A stretch of 64,000 nucleotides of DNA, from the NCBI GenBank assembly GCA_030762895.1, contig CM061069.1, positions 89,165,548 to 89,229,547 of the forward strand. The letters run 5' to 3'. The notes under the pieces are model-generated. The model was not told the DNA's origin. It saw only the letters and a list, made by a program, of their open reading frames with translations, and did not search any database. This stretch comes from Sophora flavescens (lineage: Eukaryota; Streptophyta; Magnoliopsida; Fabales; Fabaceae). The translations under genes were made by a program, and so were the position numbers. Of the stretch, positions 32,627-44,384 are shown piece by piece. Each line of letters opens with the position of its first letter. The stretch's first letter is position 1.

Positions 32627-34323
32627 TTATACTTTTCCTTTAGGTACCCAAATCTGGTTGGGTCCTTTGGTGTTAGTAGCAACATAAGTTCCTTTTGGAA
32701 CCCAAATTTGTTTAATGCCAACATGAATGTTCTTTCTAAGTCTACAAGTAGCAGCTGTATGACCTTTCTTTAGACAATAATAGCATTTAACAAAAGGACT
32801 AGTTGAGGAAATAGGTGCAACAAAAAGCTTCTTAAAATATTTTTCATGTACCATTGGCTTATATCCAATTCCAGCTTTGTCGTACACACCCTTTTGCTGT
32901 CCTAATATAGCATTCAAGTTATCTCTACCCAAAGTAAACTTAGATAGAGTTGTATTCAGTTTTTCAACTTCCTTTTCTAGTGTAGTGTATTTGGTGCAAA
33001 TTGAACTAGATGTAAGTAATTTTGAATTTTCAGCTTCTAGTTTTTTAAGCTTTATTTGTACAGATGTAGAGTCGACATTGTTTTGCGATGATCTTCCTAG
33101 AAGATATAAGTTGTTTACCAATTTTAACATATTATTCATGCAATTCATCAAAAGCATCTTGTAACTCATCATAGGTAGGAGAAGAATCATTTACCTCGGT
33201 TTCACTATCACTTTGTTGATTTGCCATGAGACATAGGTTGGCTTCTTCATTTTCAGATTCACTACTAGTGGAATCCATATCATTTTCTTCCCAAGCTATG
33301 TATGCTCTTCTAGGCTTTCTTCCTTTCTTCTCTTTGTTGTCATTCTTCTCATACTTTTCTTTCTTTTGTAGCTTTGGACATTCATTTTTGTAGTGTCCAA
33401 GCTTTCCACATTCAAAGCATTTGATTGTTGAGGAAGAGCTTTCACCTTTGTTCGTGTTCTTTTTGGTAGGAAAACTGAATTGCTTCTTATTTCTATTCTT
33501 TTTGATGAATCTTCTAAATTTCCTCACAAGCAATCCCATGTCTTCTTCTTCGGATTCTTCACATTCATCAAGGTGTTCATCTTCATCACTTTCTATTGAT
33601 TCTTTGGAGATATAAACCTTGAGTGAGAGTCCTTTCTTCTTTTTCTCCTTATCTTCATAACTTTTCAATCTATTGAGTTCCAATTCGTGCTTTTTCAACT
33701 TGCCAAATAGAGTAGCAATCTGCATGGTGTCAAGATCCTTTGCTTCAGCAATTGCAGTAATTTTTGGCTGCCATTCACGACTCAAACATCTCATTATCTT
33801 GTTAATCTTTTTCTCATCTATGATTGTATGTCCGAGTCCTTCTAGCTGGTTCACAATGTGTGTAAACCTCTTTTGCAGTTCATCTATCTCCTCACCATTC
33901 TTCATGTGAAAGAGTTCATATTCATGGACTAGTGCATTCATCCTTGCTCTTTCACATCGTTGGTTCCTTCATGAGTGAGTTGAAGAGTATCCCACATTTG
34001 CTTTGCCGTTTTGTAATTGGAGACCCTGAAAAACTCATCTTAATTCAAAGCAGCTGTTATAATATTTTTTGCCTTAGCATTATAACCAACTCTTCTTTTA
34101 TCATCATCATTCCAGTCATCTTTTAGTTTAGTTTGTTTATTTCCCTTAGCATCAAGAATAAATGGAACATAGGGACCATTTTCAACAGCATCTAATACAT
34201 CTAAACCTGCAGCCTCAAGAAAGATAAGCATTCTCTCTTTTCAATACATGTATTGGGAGCCATTAAAGGCAGGGGGTCTAGTGAGTGAAGCCCCATCACC
34301 CAAGATATCATTTGTAGCCATCT
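32627..34323 (-). pseudogene. Copia-2 gag with two zinc knuckles
   Basis: The gag start (ATGGCTACAAATGATATC) is on the minus strand at about 34323. Blocks follow at 34231-34040 (LIFLEAAGLDVLDAVENGP) and 33941-33132, with the zinc knuckle CFECGKLGHYKNECPKL. A coiled-coil stretch (33190-32900) and a second CCHC motif CYYCLKKGHTAATCRL at about 32790 come before the protease. Stops at about 34037 and 33945 and a frameshift near 33150 break it. Confidence 0.86.
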
Positions 34324-34351
34324 CTTGAAGCTATTAAGCTTTGTAACAAGA

Positions 34352-34371
34352 GTTTTAGCCCTGATGCCAAT
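34352..34371 (-). promoter_or_regulatory. Primer-binding site of copia-2 (degenerate)
   Basis: The minus strand after the LTR reads ATTGGCATCAGGGC, two changes from the usual TTGGTATCAGAGC. Confidence 0.7.
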
Positions 34372-35028
34372 TGTTGGTAGTGGCTACGATCTCAAGAGGG
34401 GGGTGAATTCAGATATTGAAAACTTTTTCAACAATTTAAAGCAAAACGGTGTTTCTTTAAAGAAAATTGGTTTTCACTCAATTTTAATTCCCAAGAATCA
34501 GGTTATGGAACAAGTGATGATGTTAAGAAGAATTATAAGAAGTAATAACAAGTTTAACACAGATTGTAGATTAAAGATTCAAGTTAACAAGTATATGGAG
34601 TTTAGAGATGAGAAGAACACGCAAACCGATTTATCCTGGTTCGGCTACCTCCTCTAGTAAGCCTACATCCAATCCCACACCTCTGTGGTTTTCTTCACTA
34701 TAATCAGCAATTACACAATTCCAATTACAGTAACACAAGGATAACCTCCTTGCTTGAAAAATCACCAGAAAGCACACTAGCTTTTCTTTACCCAAGGATC
34801 CCTTCTATCCTTGTTCAAGCCTAAGAGATACCCTCTCTTAGTCACACTAATTCACGAAAAGAATTGAGTAGAAGTAAGACTTTAAAAGTCTGATTATACA
34901 AATTGAAGCTCTAACTAATATCACACTTTTCTCAGAGATGAAGCACTTTTAGATCTTTCGTAGTTTTTCACAATCAGAATGAGTTGTGTTGTTGTTATTC
35001 GTTGTGTTGAAAAGTGTTCCTTTGATCC

Positions 35029-35040
35029 CTATTTATATAG
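35029..35040 (-). promoter_or_regulatory. Candidate TATA box in copia-2 LTR
   Basis: CTATATAAATAG on the minus strand, about 840 bp into the LTR, where a U3/R boundary could lie. Sequence inspection only. Confidence 0.5.
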
Positions 35041-35269
35041 AAGACAAATTATAGACGTTGGGATCATTTAAAACAGATTTGGATCTGATTTAATAAAATC
35101 TACTTTCTTGATTCTTGTTCTTGAAATGAGATTCTATTGATTCTTGTAGAGTTTGCATCCTTCTTGAAAAATAATCATTTCCATCTGAGAGGATAGCCAA
35201 GTCTAATTGAAGAGTAAAATATCCGTTTCTATCTGAAAGAATAGCAAATACCCGCGTCCATTTTGCCAC

Positions 35270-35770
35270 GTCAGTAGACGGGAGTACTAGCTCAAGGTAA
35301 TTGGACGTGCTCCAACTGGTAGACGAGCTTTATATGCCATGTTAGTGGACAGAGCTTCTCATTAAGATCTTAGCAAGTCCAAAGCGTGTATCATTAGTAG
35401 ACGAGCTCCTTTTGCCACTTTTAGTAGACGAGCTCTCCTTTTTACATCAGTAGACGCGCACTTCTGTTACTTTCAGTAGACGAGCTCCATGTGCCACGTC
35501 AGCGGACGAGATCTTCTGTTACTTCAGTGGACGTGCTTTTGTTGTATTTCAGTGGACGTGCTCTATATGTTCCACGTCAGCAGACGAGCTCTTCTGTTTC
35601 TTTTAGTGGACGCGTTCTTCTTGTTAGACTTCAGTGGACGTGCTCTATGTTAGACTTCAGTGGACGTCAGCTTTTTACTTTGTTGGACGTCAGCTTGTTC
35701 TGCTTTGTTGAACTTCAGCTTGTTTTGCTTTGTTGGACTTTGGCTTGTTTTGCTTTGTTGGACGAGTGAT
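35270..35770. repeat. Degenerate array of (T)AGACGAG / TGGACGTG motifs
   Basis: More than ten copies of a GACG-centred motif spaced 20-40 bp apart, e.g. CAGTAGACGAGCTC and CAGTGGACGTGCTC. Part of the copia-2 LTR upstream of its TATA-like site. Confidence 0.85.
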
Positions 35771-35879
35771 CTTGCATGCAGCTTAACACGAAATGAGTAC
35801 GTAGTCAAGATCAAAAATCTTATGCAAAATACACTTAGTTTGTCATACATCAAAACATGAATGAGGGCTTAGTCTTACA

Positions 35880-36408
35880 GATGTGGCGTCTTGGCATGGC
35901 GACATGTGTCATCGTGTGTTGCTTCGTCGGTACAATCGGGTGTTTTCTTCCATATCTTCCTACTACTAGAATATTTTTATTGTATAATTTTAGGCTACTC
36001 CTAAAAACTTGTTGTACTCATGCCTGACCTAATTTCAATATTCCAACTGTCAATTAATTAATCGATCACTAATCACTCGATTTGTGTTTCTTTGCGTTCG
36101 GGACCCGTTCGACGTCCGATTGACCTCAAATTTGAGATATAGGCTCATCAAGACCTAATAAAAAACCTCAAACCATAAAAAATGCCTAATCTCATTCCGA
36201 ACTCCAAATTTCTTTTTTTCACACTCTTAGGCTTTAAAAACGATAATCGGGGAAAACCCTAAGATTCGTGTACGTTCAAACTCATTCTAGATGGTTGCGT
36301 ACTTTCCATGCAAGGGTTTCTAAACCTTAACCAACATCTTAAATATATAATCCAAGTATTAAACCTATTTATAATACATAAACAAAATATGAAATTATGG
36401 CTGTTACA
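35880..36408 (-). repeat. Solo LTR, right piece
   Basis: Reverse complement of the first part of the gypsy LTR (equivalent to about 1041-1470 of the 5' LTR). Similarity is clear for 36061-36408 and weak for 35880-36060. Confidence 0.8.
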
Positions 36409-36413
36409 GGGCT

Positions 36414-36460
36414 CCCCTAGGTTTAGTTGGCACGTTCAGAGCCGGCATGACCCTCCCATT
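36414..36460 (+). repeat. 3' LTR of the gypsy element, segment 2
   Basis: Continues CCCCTAGGTTTAGTTGGCAC from segment 1 after the solo-LTR insertion and stops at the CACTA-2 insertion. It ends in the CACTA duplication ATT (36458-36460). Confidence 0.92.
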
Positions 36461-36469
36461 CACTACAAC

Positions 36470-36805
36470 AGATTAGACTTTAGATAGCGTTTCCGTATGC
36501 CTTTTAATAGCGTTTGTAACCGCTATCTATGCTACCGCTATTAAAACTCGTTAGCAAAGATAGCATTTAGGAACTGCTATTAATAGGTGACTTTAGATAG
36601 CATTTGTACACGGAAACGCTATCTAAAGTCTGACTTTAGATAGCGTTTCCTTATACAAACGCTATCTAAAGTCTGACTTTAGATAGCGTTTGTACACGGA
36701 AACGCTATCTAAAGTCTGACTTTAGATAGCGTTTCCTTATACAAACGCTATCTAAAATCTGGCTTTAGATAGCGTTTGTACACGGAAACGCTATCTAAAG
36801 CCCTT
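36470..36805. repeat. CACTA-2 left subterminal palindrome array
   Basis: Tandem near-perfect hairpins built on TTTAGATAGCGTTT and its complement, with alternating loops (TCCTTATAC or GTACACGG) about every 43 bp. Likely accessory-protein binding sites, by analogy with En/Spm. Confidence 0.9.
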
Positions 36806-37480
36806 TTTTTTTTTTAATTTTATTTCTTAACTTTTACATCCATTATTCCTGCATATTTACACAAAAAAACCACAATTGTTGCAGTCAACACAATTGTTCA
36901 AAATGTGTTCAAAATATAAGTGTTCAAATATAAGTGTTCAATGCAGCACTGCATGTGTTTGTGCAGCAAACCAGTAACTATACAATCAAAGTGCAACACT
37001 CTATACAGCAACTATATATATATATAACCAGATATAAGTACACCACTCTGTTTCTAAAGTATTCAAATTCACACGAGTAAGACAAAATCAAAGTGCAGCA
37101 ACTATACTAGATCTCAATCCTTAAGAAACCAAAATCAGAAAACCAACATACATCTACAATTAATCTACATTTACTGACACTTTGTTTGTTTTTCATGAGA
37201 CCAAGACAACACCAAAGTAATGTGTCGAAATGTGATCCAAAGACTCTGTAGCATACATACTGCATTTCCACCACAAAGACTAACCTGTTGCATTGGGATA
37301 CAGCAGACTAATTAGGTAAATACTACTGTAGCAAGAAACAGAATTCAAATCAAGCATTAACAAAGTCTAACAAAAATAATAAGTTTGAACTTATTTTCTC
37401 CTTTCCATGCACATCAACTCGAAGGCATGTACCAATGAAAAACAAATACATAGATAGTTTGGGGTTGATAAATATAAAGC
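36806..37480. other. CACTA-2 non-coding segment
   Basis: AT-rich, with a poly-T/poly-A tract at the left edge and a short (TA)n run at 37014-37025. No coding signal; probably 3' untranslated sequence of the minus-strand gene. Confidence 0.5.
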
Positions 37481-38470
37481 ATTATTCACATACCAATGAG
37501 TATTGCTTTGCAACCATCGTGATCAATTTGACATAATCAAACGAACTTTTCAACAATATAACGACACCACTCTTCCTTGGCTTCGGATAGTTGAGCGGTG
37601 GAGTATGTGGAGCATTTGAAGTCGGGAAATCTTGCGACATAAAAATTAAATAAATTAAGTTACAATTGCTAAAACATTTGAACATCCACGATTAAAAGCT
37701 AAGTAAACAACATACCGCCATTGGTATTTTAACTTGGTTCTGCAAGATAGTCTCCTTCATGAAACGCATGACATAGTACCCACAATCTGTACTGTTGGGT
37801 TGTCTTGGGCACTATAAAAAATAAAATAGTAAATCAATATAGTTTTTTTTATCTAATTGCGCATTAAGTTTTTGCAAATATACCGTATCTGAATCCATTT
37901 AATGTTGGTTGCCTTTAAACGCGCAGCACCTTAGCTCCGATATTTGCGCGATAAACTTGCAAACCACTAATCACAAAATCAAACAGACTTGAGTAAGAAA
38001 CATATTTTCAATCATCACAAACACACGCATGCTCACGTATCGAACGGAATCATAGAAAATCGGAAATATAAAAACATGCTTACGTATCGAGCAGATTCTT
38101 TAATTCAGGCGATCCCTAGGATCAACATACAAGGGATCCAGATAGTAAATAATCTCTTCAACAATATTTATCGCGACAACACCCAATGATTCCTACAAAA
38201 ATGTTGAGATAACAAATCCTAAGCACCTCAACTTTTATGTAATTCATTATTGTGAATTAAGTCCTATAGGATAAGCGACTCACCCAACATTGCACGGCGC
38301 TAAAAACAAGGGCTGATATTCTCTTTCTTTAGTTGCAAACCGGTCAGCTAGATACGTTGTCTGTGAATCCCTCCCGAAGTAGCCGTATGTATTTATTTGG
38401 TGTGGGGACAAGAACAGTAAACCTCCTCGTTATTTCCTTTGGAAGCAACAATTCTTCATACAAATACCTT
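37481..38470 (-). pseudogene. Ulp1-like (C48) cysteine protease module, CACTA-2
   Basis: Minus-strand exons give, in order, GLLFLSPHQINTYGYFG and ATKEREYQPLFLAPCNVG (about 38440-38285), then GVVAINIVEEIIYYLDPLY (about 38190-38110, including the Asp) after an N-H-W-V-L context in a shifted frame, then CPRQPNSTDCGYYVMRFM (about 37810-37750). Q-P-N-S-T-D-C-G matches the catalytic Gln and Cys motif of C48 proteases, better kept than in CACTA-1. The terminal exon reads VAKQYSLVCE (37500-37482). It appears to be the C-terminal part of the TNPA-like gene. Confidence 0.78.
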
Positions 38471-38545
38471 CAATTAAAATATAAAAATGGATTACACCAA
38501 TGACATCAATATTTAAATGGAAAGACTAAAAAAATATTGTACACT

Positions 38546-40778
38546 TTAAGCCTGATTTATTACCTGATATATGCGGAAATAACGGAGGCGAGATACCCAT
38601 TCATGATTTACAACTTCTCTGATATTTTCAGTATTGAGCATCTCAATGAAATGGTGACCAAAAATATTTTCTTCTATCTCTACGTACAATTGGTCAGCAT
38701 TTTTCATATTCTTTCGTTCATGTATTTTAAGGAAATTAAAATATTCCGGAGAAGTTGTAGTTGAACCATTTGTAGGTGGGCGGCCTCGAGTTGCCTCCTT
38801 TATTTTTCGGGGTTGTAATTGACTCCTTTGTATATCCAGACACTCTGCCCTTGCCTTTAGCTTTTGCGGGTGCCTGGAAATTTTGCATTTCAATATGCCA
38901 GTTAGTGATCAACTAATGTAATGCATATATGCCGTATATGAAAAGGTGGAAAAATGCAATTAGATAACATATTAATTAAATCCACTATATCAATTGGCCA
39001 TGCCAAATAAGTACCTATTGCATCTACTTCTGTCATCACATCTGCATCAACGATAGGTACCGCAATGGCGCATCCCCCTCGGTTGCAACATCAACTCCAA
39101 CTTTCACATGGTTAAAGGGCACTGGTCCAGTGTGCGAGTGTAACACCCGGCTCATTGTATACTTTACCCATAGCAACCATACGATAGTTTGGGGTCGATA
39201 AATATAGCTGACATGAGTTGACGCCCTAATCCAACGATAGATGAATAAGCTGTGAATTAAGGCATCCAATTGAATGTATTTAACTGCGAATGCAATACTA
39301 GTAAAAAAAAAAGGCATGCATTACCTCGGAAGCCTCTTTGTGCAGATGGTAGAGTGCAACTATCTTTGACGCTTGCTTGGCTGTGAAATTGGCCTCGCTC
39401 TCCTCATCATCCTTTTGTTTCAGCTTTTCTTCCAAAATGTTCAATCTATCGGAGAGTTGAGACACCAATGTCTCCCACTTTTTCGTTTTTCCGAGTTATT
39501 TCTTGCACGACCTTCGGGTGGGAAGTAATCTTTTTGTGAGACGCCGAAGCCCACACCCCTAACACGACCAGGGTTCTCTGGCACACCTAGGGCTTTGCAA
39601 AGAATATCCTGCGACCCAAAGTCTCTATCTCTCCCTCTACCGTAGACTGTGACAGTTCCTCCTGACACATAGTTATTGGTGAAATGCAAATGTTAAAATT
39701 ATTATATATTATCATATGAAAATAACAATTGATAATGTAAACGTTAGTCTACTAACACATTTATTCCACACGGTCTGCGTATTTTTGTTGTCAATTACAC
39801 CCGCCTTGTTCTCGCGGGCTTTCCTCCACACAATATGGCGTTTAATTTTCTTAACTTCTGGCCCCGCCTCCTGCATCTGTATATTGAGATAATATAAATT
39901 AACCAAACAGTTTAAAAGTCATATTTACCACAAATGCAGTTAAATATATATATATATACATACCAATTCATCCTCAATGTCAAGATACCCCTTACGTGAT
40001 GCTTTGTAAGGGCATGCAAGATCTAACGCCTGCATTGCGATTTTCATTGCTTAATTTCTATTCAGACACATATAAGTAATATTAATACATGGTTAATGTC
40101 ATATGTACGTATTGCTATAAAATTATAAGGACTAACGTGATATTAAACATACCAGAATTGAGCATCTCCCGTGCGTATTGCTATAAAATCTGCCCACTCA
40201 TCCCTTGATATGTGTGGATATTTTGATGGAGGCTCCTCATTGATATTCCCGTTGGCATCTCTTAGAAATTTTTTGGTCAATCTAGTTCCGAATGCCCTAT
40301 GTAGGTTACCGACTTCCTGAAGTACAAATTTTTTCCGAGATTCATCAACATTAAAAGACATCCGCAAAACAATATAAACAACGTGTCAAAGTAAGTATGT
40401 TTACATAGTTTACAATATAATTTATAAATTTTAACAATTACCTGTACATCAGCCCATATGCTCTCTTTGAAACCATCCAAAGCTTCATCCTTCCAATTAG
40501 AACAAATAATTGGGACCGTTTGCCGAACAACGGCCCCAATGTAACTCTTCAATATTTTACCATTAGCACGAATAGGTTGGTCCAAAGAATTCCATTCAAC
40601 CTAATAAAAATAATAAAGTAATTAAATCTAGATATCAAACAACATTATGAAATCCTTATATTAGTAAGTAAATTACATCAAATTTTTGTCCTTTACTCCT
40701 AGCGCGGATGACCGCCTTCATAACTGTTGGCCCACGTTTCGCCGCTTTGGCATCACTAGAATTACTTGAAGATGCCAT
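38546..40778 (-). pseudogene. TNPA-like / Transposase_24 gene of CACTA-2
   Basis: Starts at ATG 40778 (MASSSNSSDAKAAKRG, then KAVIRARSKGQKFDV), followed by an intron. The next exon reads IRANGKILKSYIGAVVR and NWKDEALDGFKESIW (about 40600-40440), then FVLQEVGNLHRAFGTRLT and PPSKYPHISRDEWADFI (40367-40155), RHIVWRKARENKAGV (39870-39780), and DILCKALGVPENPGRVRGVG (39620-39540), the diagnostic Ptta/En/Spm block. Further exons at about 39360 and 38893-38546 lead to the protease module. Splice sites look partly preserved, but I cannot confirm a full reading frame. In this family the protein binds subterminal repeats. Confidence 0.75.
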
Positions 40779-40956
40779 TTACCTACAAAAATATTAGATA
40801 CAAGTAAAACATCAATGGACATTAATATAACATTAATTGATGCAAAATATAAAACAACTATGAATAACAAAATCAACACTAGCATTACTTGGAAGATTCT
40901 AACTATAATATAAAATGATCAGAAAGTTCATTTAAACACAAACACTACATACATGT

Positions 40957-43900
40957 TTAAGTCAACCTTTTTCTTTTCTTCATTGGATTGAGATTTGTTT
41001 GTCCTTTATTAGTACGAAATGGTGGATTGACCAAAAGCCCCTCATCATGATCATCTCTCATATACATACCATCATCCCTAGTTGGATCAATCTCAAGTGA
41101 TTGTAATGTCCCGACGAAAGGATCATCTTCAATATCAACATCTCGATGGTCTTGATCATCAACATTAGTAATTATTTTGTTAGTCAAAAGAACAATGGAC
41201 CTTTTCATATCAGCTGGATCGGTGACATAGAACACTTGTTGAGCTTGAGATGCTAATATAAAAGGCTCATCTTTATACCCCACCAAATTAAGATCCACCG
41301 CATGAAACCCCGACTCATCAATCGAACACCGTTATTATTGTCAACCCACTTGCAACCAAACACACCAACCTTAAACTTTGTGTAATCCAACTCCCATATG
41401 CGTTCAATGACGCGAAGTATGACATATTTGCATATATCGGGTTTTTGTCTTTGGCACTTGAGATATGCATCGACTGAGCTACTAGAGTCACACCACTGTT
41501 TTGCATTGTACTCCGACCATCTTGTTCTTTTGTATAGAATGTGTACCCATTAATTTGATAACCGTGGTAAGAGAACACATGCAAACTTGGACCTTTGGCT
41601 AACCATCTCAATCTATTTGAAACTGAAGTATCATTTTCAGTCAACTCTGCATAAATGTGATCTCTTAGCCACGTTATAAAACAACGATTGTGTTCTCTAG
41701 TTAGCCAATTTTGATTCTTATTTGGATACAAACTCTTAAGCATGTCCTTGTGTTTTTCAACATATGGCTCAACCTCATCGGCATTGTGTAGAACATATAA
41801 GTGTGCTTGCTCCCATTCTGTCCTTGTTATAGTCACTATTTCATTTCCAGTAATTCCTTGCCCCATCATTCTCCATGTGTGACGAGACTTTGGCAGCCCT
41901 ATAGATTCAGCATTGGATAGGTATTGATGCACAGAATTCAATGACTTCTTCGACAATATACCGTTCAACAATACAACCTTCTGGTCGTGATCGGTTTTTC
42001 ACATACCCTTTTAATATCTTCATATAACGCTCAATCGGGTACATCCATCTCATATAAGTTGGCCCACACAGTTGTGTCTCTCTAACAAGGTGAATGGTTA
42101 GATGAACCATTATGTCAAAGAATGAAGGTGGAAAGTACATCTCAAGCTCGCATAAAGTCACAACAATTTCTCTTTGCAATGATGGCAACTTCCCGGGGTC
42201 AATCACTTTGCTGCAAATTGCCTTGAAGAAGAAACAGAGTTTAGTTAAGGCCCCCGCACTTTGTTAGGTAAAATAGACCGTATACCAATGGGTATCAACT
42301 GCTCCATGAGAACATGACAATCGTGGGACTTTAGACCTTTTAACTTGAGATCTTTCATCGATACGAGGTTCCTAATGTTTGAAGAGTACCCTTCCGAACC
42401 TTAACTCCTTCAAGAAACTTACAAAAAACAGTTTTTTCTTTTCTAGATAGAGTGTAAGTAAATGTAGGAGGAAGATATGTACTTTTACCCTTCTTCGCCG
42501 GTCCCAATTCTCTTCTTATTCCCATACTAACCAAGTCCAACCTTGCATTGATGCCATCTTTAGTCTTCCCTGGCACATTGAGTAACGTACCAATGACACT
42601 ATCACAGATATTTTTTTTCAACGTGCATCACATCGAGGAAATGTCTTACATATAACGATTTCCAATATGGCAACTCAAAGAAAATCGACCTTTTCTTCCA
42701 CCCTCTTGTGACAATATCTCTCTTAAAAGGTTTACCGAATTGGATATTCAAATCCTTTACCTTTTCAAAAAGTTGATCACCCGTCAAAGGTGAAGGCGCT
42801 CTACCTTCTTCTCGAGTTCCCATTGAACGCCTTTCTCCACCACCGGTAATGATGACTTGGATGCAAAAATCTACGATGCCCAAGAAAGACATTCTTCTTA
42901 CAATGTTCTAACCGCATCCAATCTGTACCCTCTTCACATATAGGGCATGCACACCGACCCTTGATGCTATATTTCGACAGATACCGTAGGCTGGAAAATC
43001 ATTAATTGTGCCAAACAACATAGCTCTCAAATTGAAACTTTCTTCCTTATACCCATCATACACCTCCACACCTGTCTCCCACAGTTGTTTCAAGTCTTCA
43101 ATCAAAGGAGTCAAATAGACGTCTATATCATTTCCTGGTTGTTTGGGCCCAGTAAATTAACATAGATAACATCATAAATTTGCGCTTCATGCATAGCCAT
43201 GGGGATAGGGTCAGAATCACCAAAATCACAGGCCATGTCTTTGTGAGAGCTACTTTGAACACCATGCGGGTTAAATCCGTCAAGAGCCAATGCAAGTCGT
43301 AGGTTTCTTGAATCTTGCCCAAAATCGGGATAATCAAGATCAAATTTCTTCCATTGCGGAGAATCTGCCAAGGTGCCGCAGCTTGCCATCTTTGATCCTT
43401 TCATCCTCATGCCATGTCAAGTGCTTTGAATCTTCGAACTACGGTACATGCGCCTAAATCTGGGTATTATGGGAAAATACCACACAACCTTCTCTCGGAT
43501 CTGATTCTTTCTTCTTATATCGTGAGGCATTACATTTAGGACACATCTGTAACGATGCATATTCATTCGAAATAAAATGCAATCGTTAGGACAAGCATGT
43601 ATCCTCTCGTAGCTCATGCCAATAGAGCGTAACATTTGTTTAGCCTCGTATGTCCGACTAGGAAGCACATTATCATCTGGCAACATGTCTTTCAATAGTG
43701 TGAGTAAGTCCGTAAAGCTCTTATCAGTCCATCCGTTGCCCGATTTCAAGTTATACAACTTTAACATCGCCGACAATCTTGTGAATTTAGTACATCCATC
43801 ATACAATGGTTGCTCGCATCACTTACCAACCTCCCAAACATTTGTGGACAATCCCGAAGATCCTCTTCAACAAAGCATTTGCAATGTCTTCAAAACGATC

Positions 43901-44203
43901 GCCCTCATAAGTATTTTGTGTCGGTATCGTATGATGAATATCTCACACGATTCCTCATTTCACTAGACTCGACTCTTGTCTCACCATGTTTTGTCCAACA
44001 TGTATAACTTTGATAGATTCCATTACACACTAAATGTTCTTCCAAATCGGCTGCACTAACTTGCCTTGCATAACAACAATCTAAACAAGGACATATGATT
44101 GTATTAGGGTTTTTCGCATGCCGAACTGCAAAACTAATGAACTCTTTCACCCCATCCTCATACTCCTTCGTTAAACGATTTGGGACATCCATTTCCGATC
44201 CAT
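40957..44203 (-). pseudogene. TNP2-type CACTA transposase (all regions present, broken)
   Basis: Starts ATGGATCGGAAATGGATG at 44203 (MDRKWM) and shifts frame at once into KEYEDGVKEFISFAVRH and CPCLDCCYARQVSAADLEEHLVCNGIY, the transposase-associated domain. Then SGNGWTDKSFTDLL, ACPNDCILFR and DSRNLRLALALDGFNPHG (Transposase_21 region, 43806-43123), ETGVEVYDGYKEESFNLRAM, YWKSLYVRHFLDVMHVEKN-type residues (42690-42600), and YFPPSFFDIMVHLTIHLV with RWMYPIERYMKILKGY (DUF4218). After that come STMQNSGVTLVAQSMH and QVFYVTDPADMKRSIVLL (DUF4216). At least six frame changes or stops break it. The CACTA-1 copy is the same type with the middle deleted. Confidence 0.88.
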
Positions 44204-44384
44204 GCTTTTCCGATCTACAAAAATATTTATTAAACATATTTACTTTGAGTTTAGAGTGGTTGAGGTCTACATGCAATGTATACATATTAAAGGAATGAAA
44301 GGCTGCAAACAAAACACATTGTCGCTGAGTATTGCTGAAGGAACCAGTGTCAGCTTGTTGATGATTGTGATTACACATCAAAAT

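Larger units (their letters stand above)
30989..35879 (-). mobile_element. Ty1/copia element 2, 3'-truncated
   Basis: Minus-strand copia with its 5' LTR (34372-35879), gag, protease and integrase, cut off early in RT at 30989 where gypsy LTR sequence follows. It has no 3' LTR and no matching duplication on the left. The truncation together with the missing part of the surrounding solo LTR fits one deletion spanning both. It is a different family from the SIRE-like element, judged by LTR sequence and gag. Confidence 0.88.
34372..35879 (-). repeat. 5' LTR of copia-2
   Basis: About 1508 bp, beginning TGTAAGACTAAGCCC at 35879 on the minus strand and ending CTACCAACA at 34372. The start is inferred from the TG...CA rule and from where gypsy LTR similarity resumes. 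It contains a TATA-like CTATATAAATAG (minus, about 35029-35040) and a dense array of AGACGAGCT / GGACGTGCT motifs at 35270-35770. Confidence 0.8.
17209..36408 (-). mobile_element. Solo LTR of a related gypsy element in reverse orientation, with nested copia elements
   Basis: Begins TGAGACGCC (complement of the LTR end) at 17209 and ends TGTTACA (complement of the LTR start TGTAACA) at 36408. The 5-bp duplication GGGCT is exact (17204-17208 and 36409-36413). No gypsy internal region lies between, so this is a solo LTR left after LTR-LTR recombination. Surviving LTR pieces are 17209-19330, 30899-30988 and 35880-36408. Relative to the 5' LTR, the part equivalent to roughly 1470-2110 is absent. 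Confidence 0.9.

Noticed and set aside
36470..36805. Regularly spaced repeats that resemble a CRISPR array
   Set aside because: The units are palindromic with no unique spacers, sit at a CACTA terminus, and the genome is a plant's.
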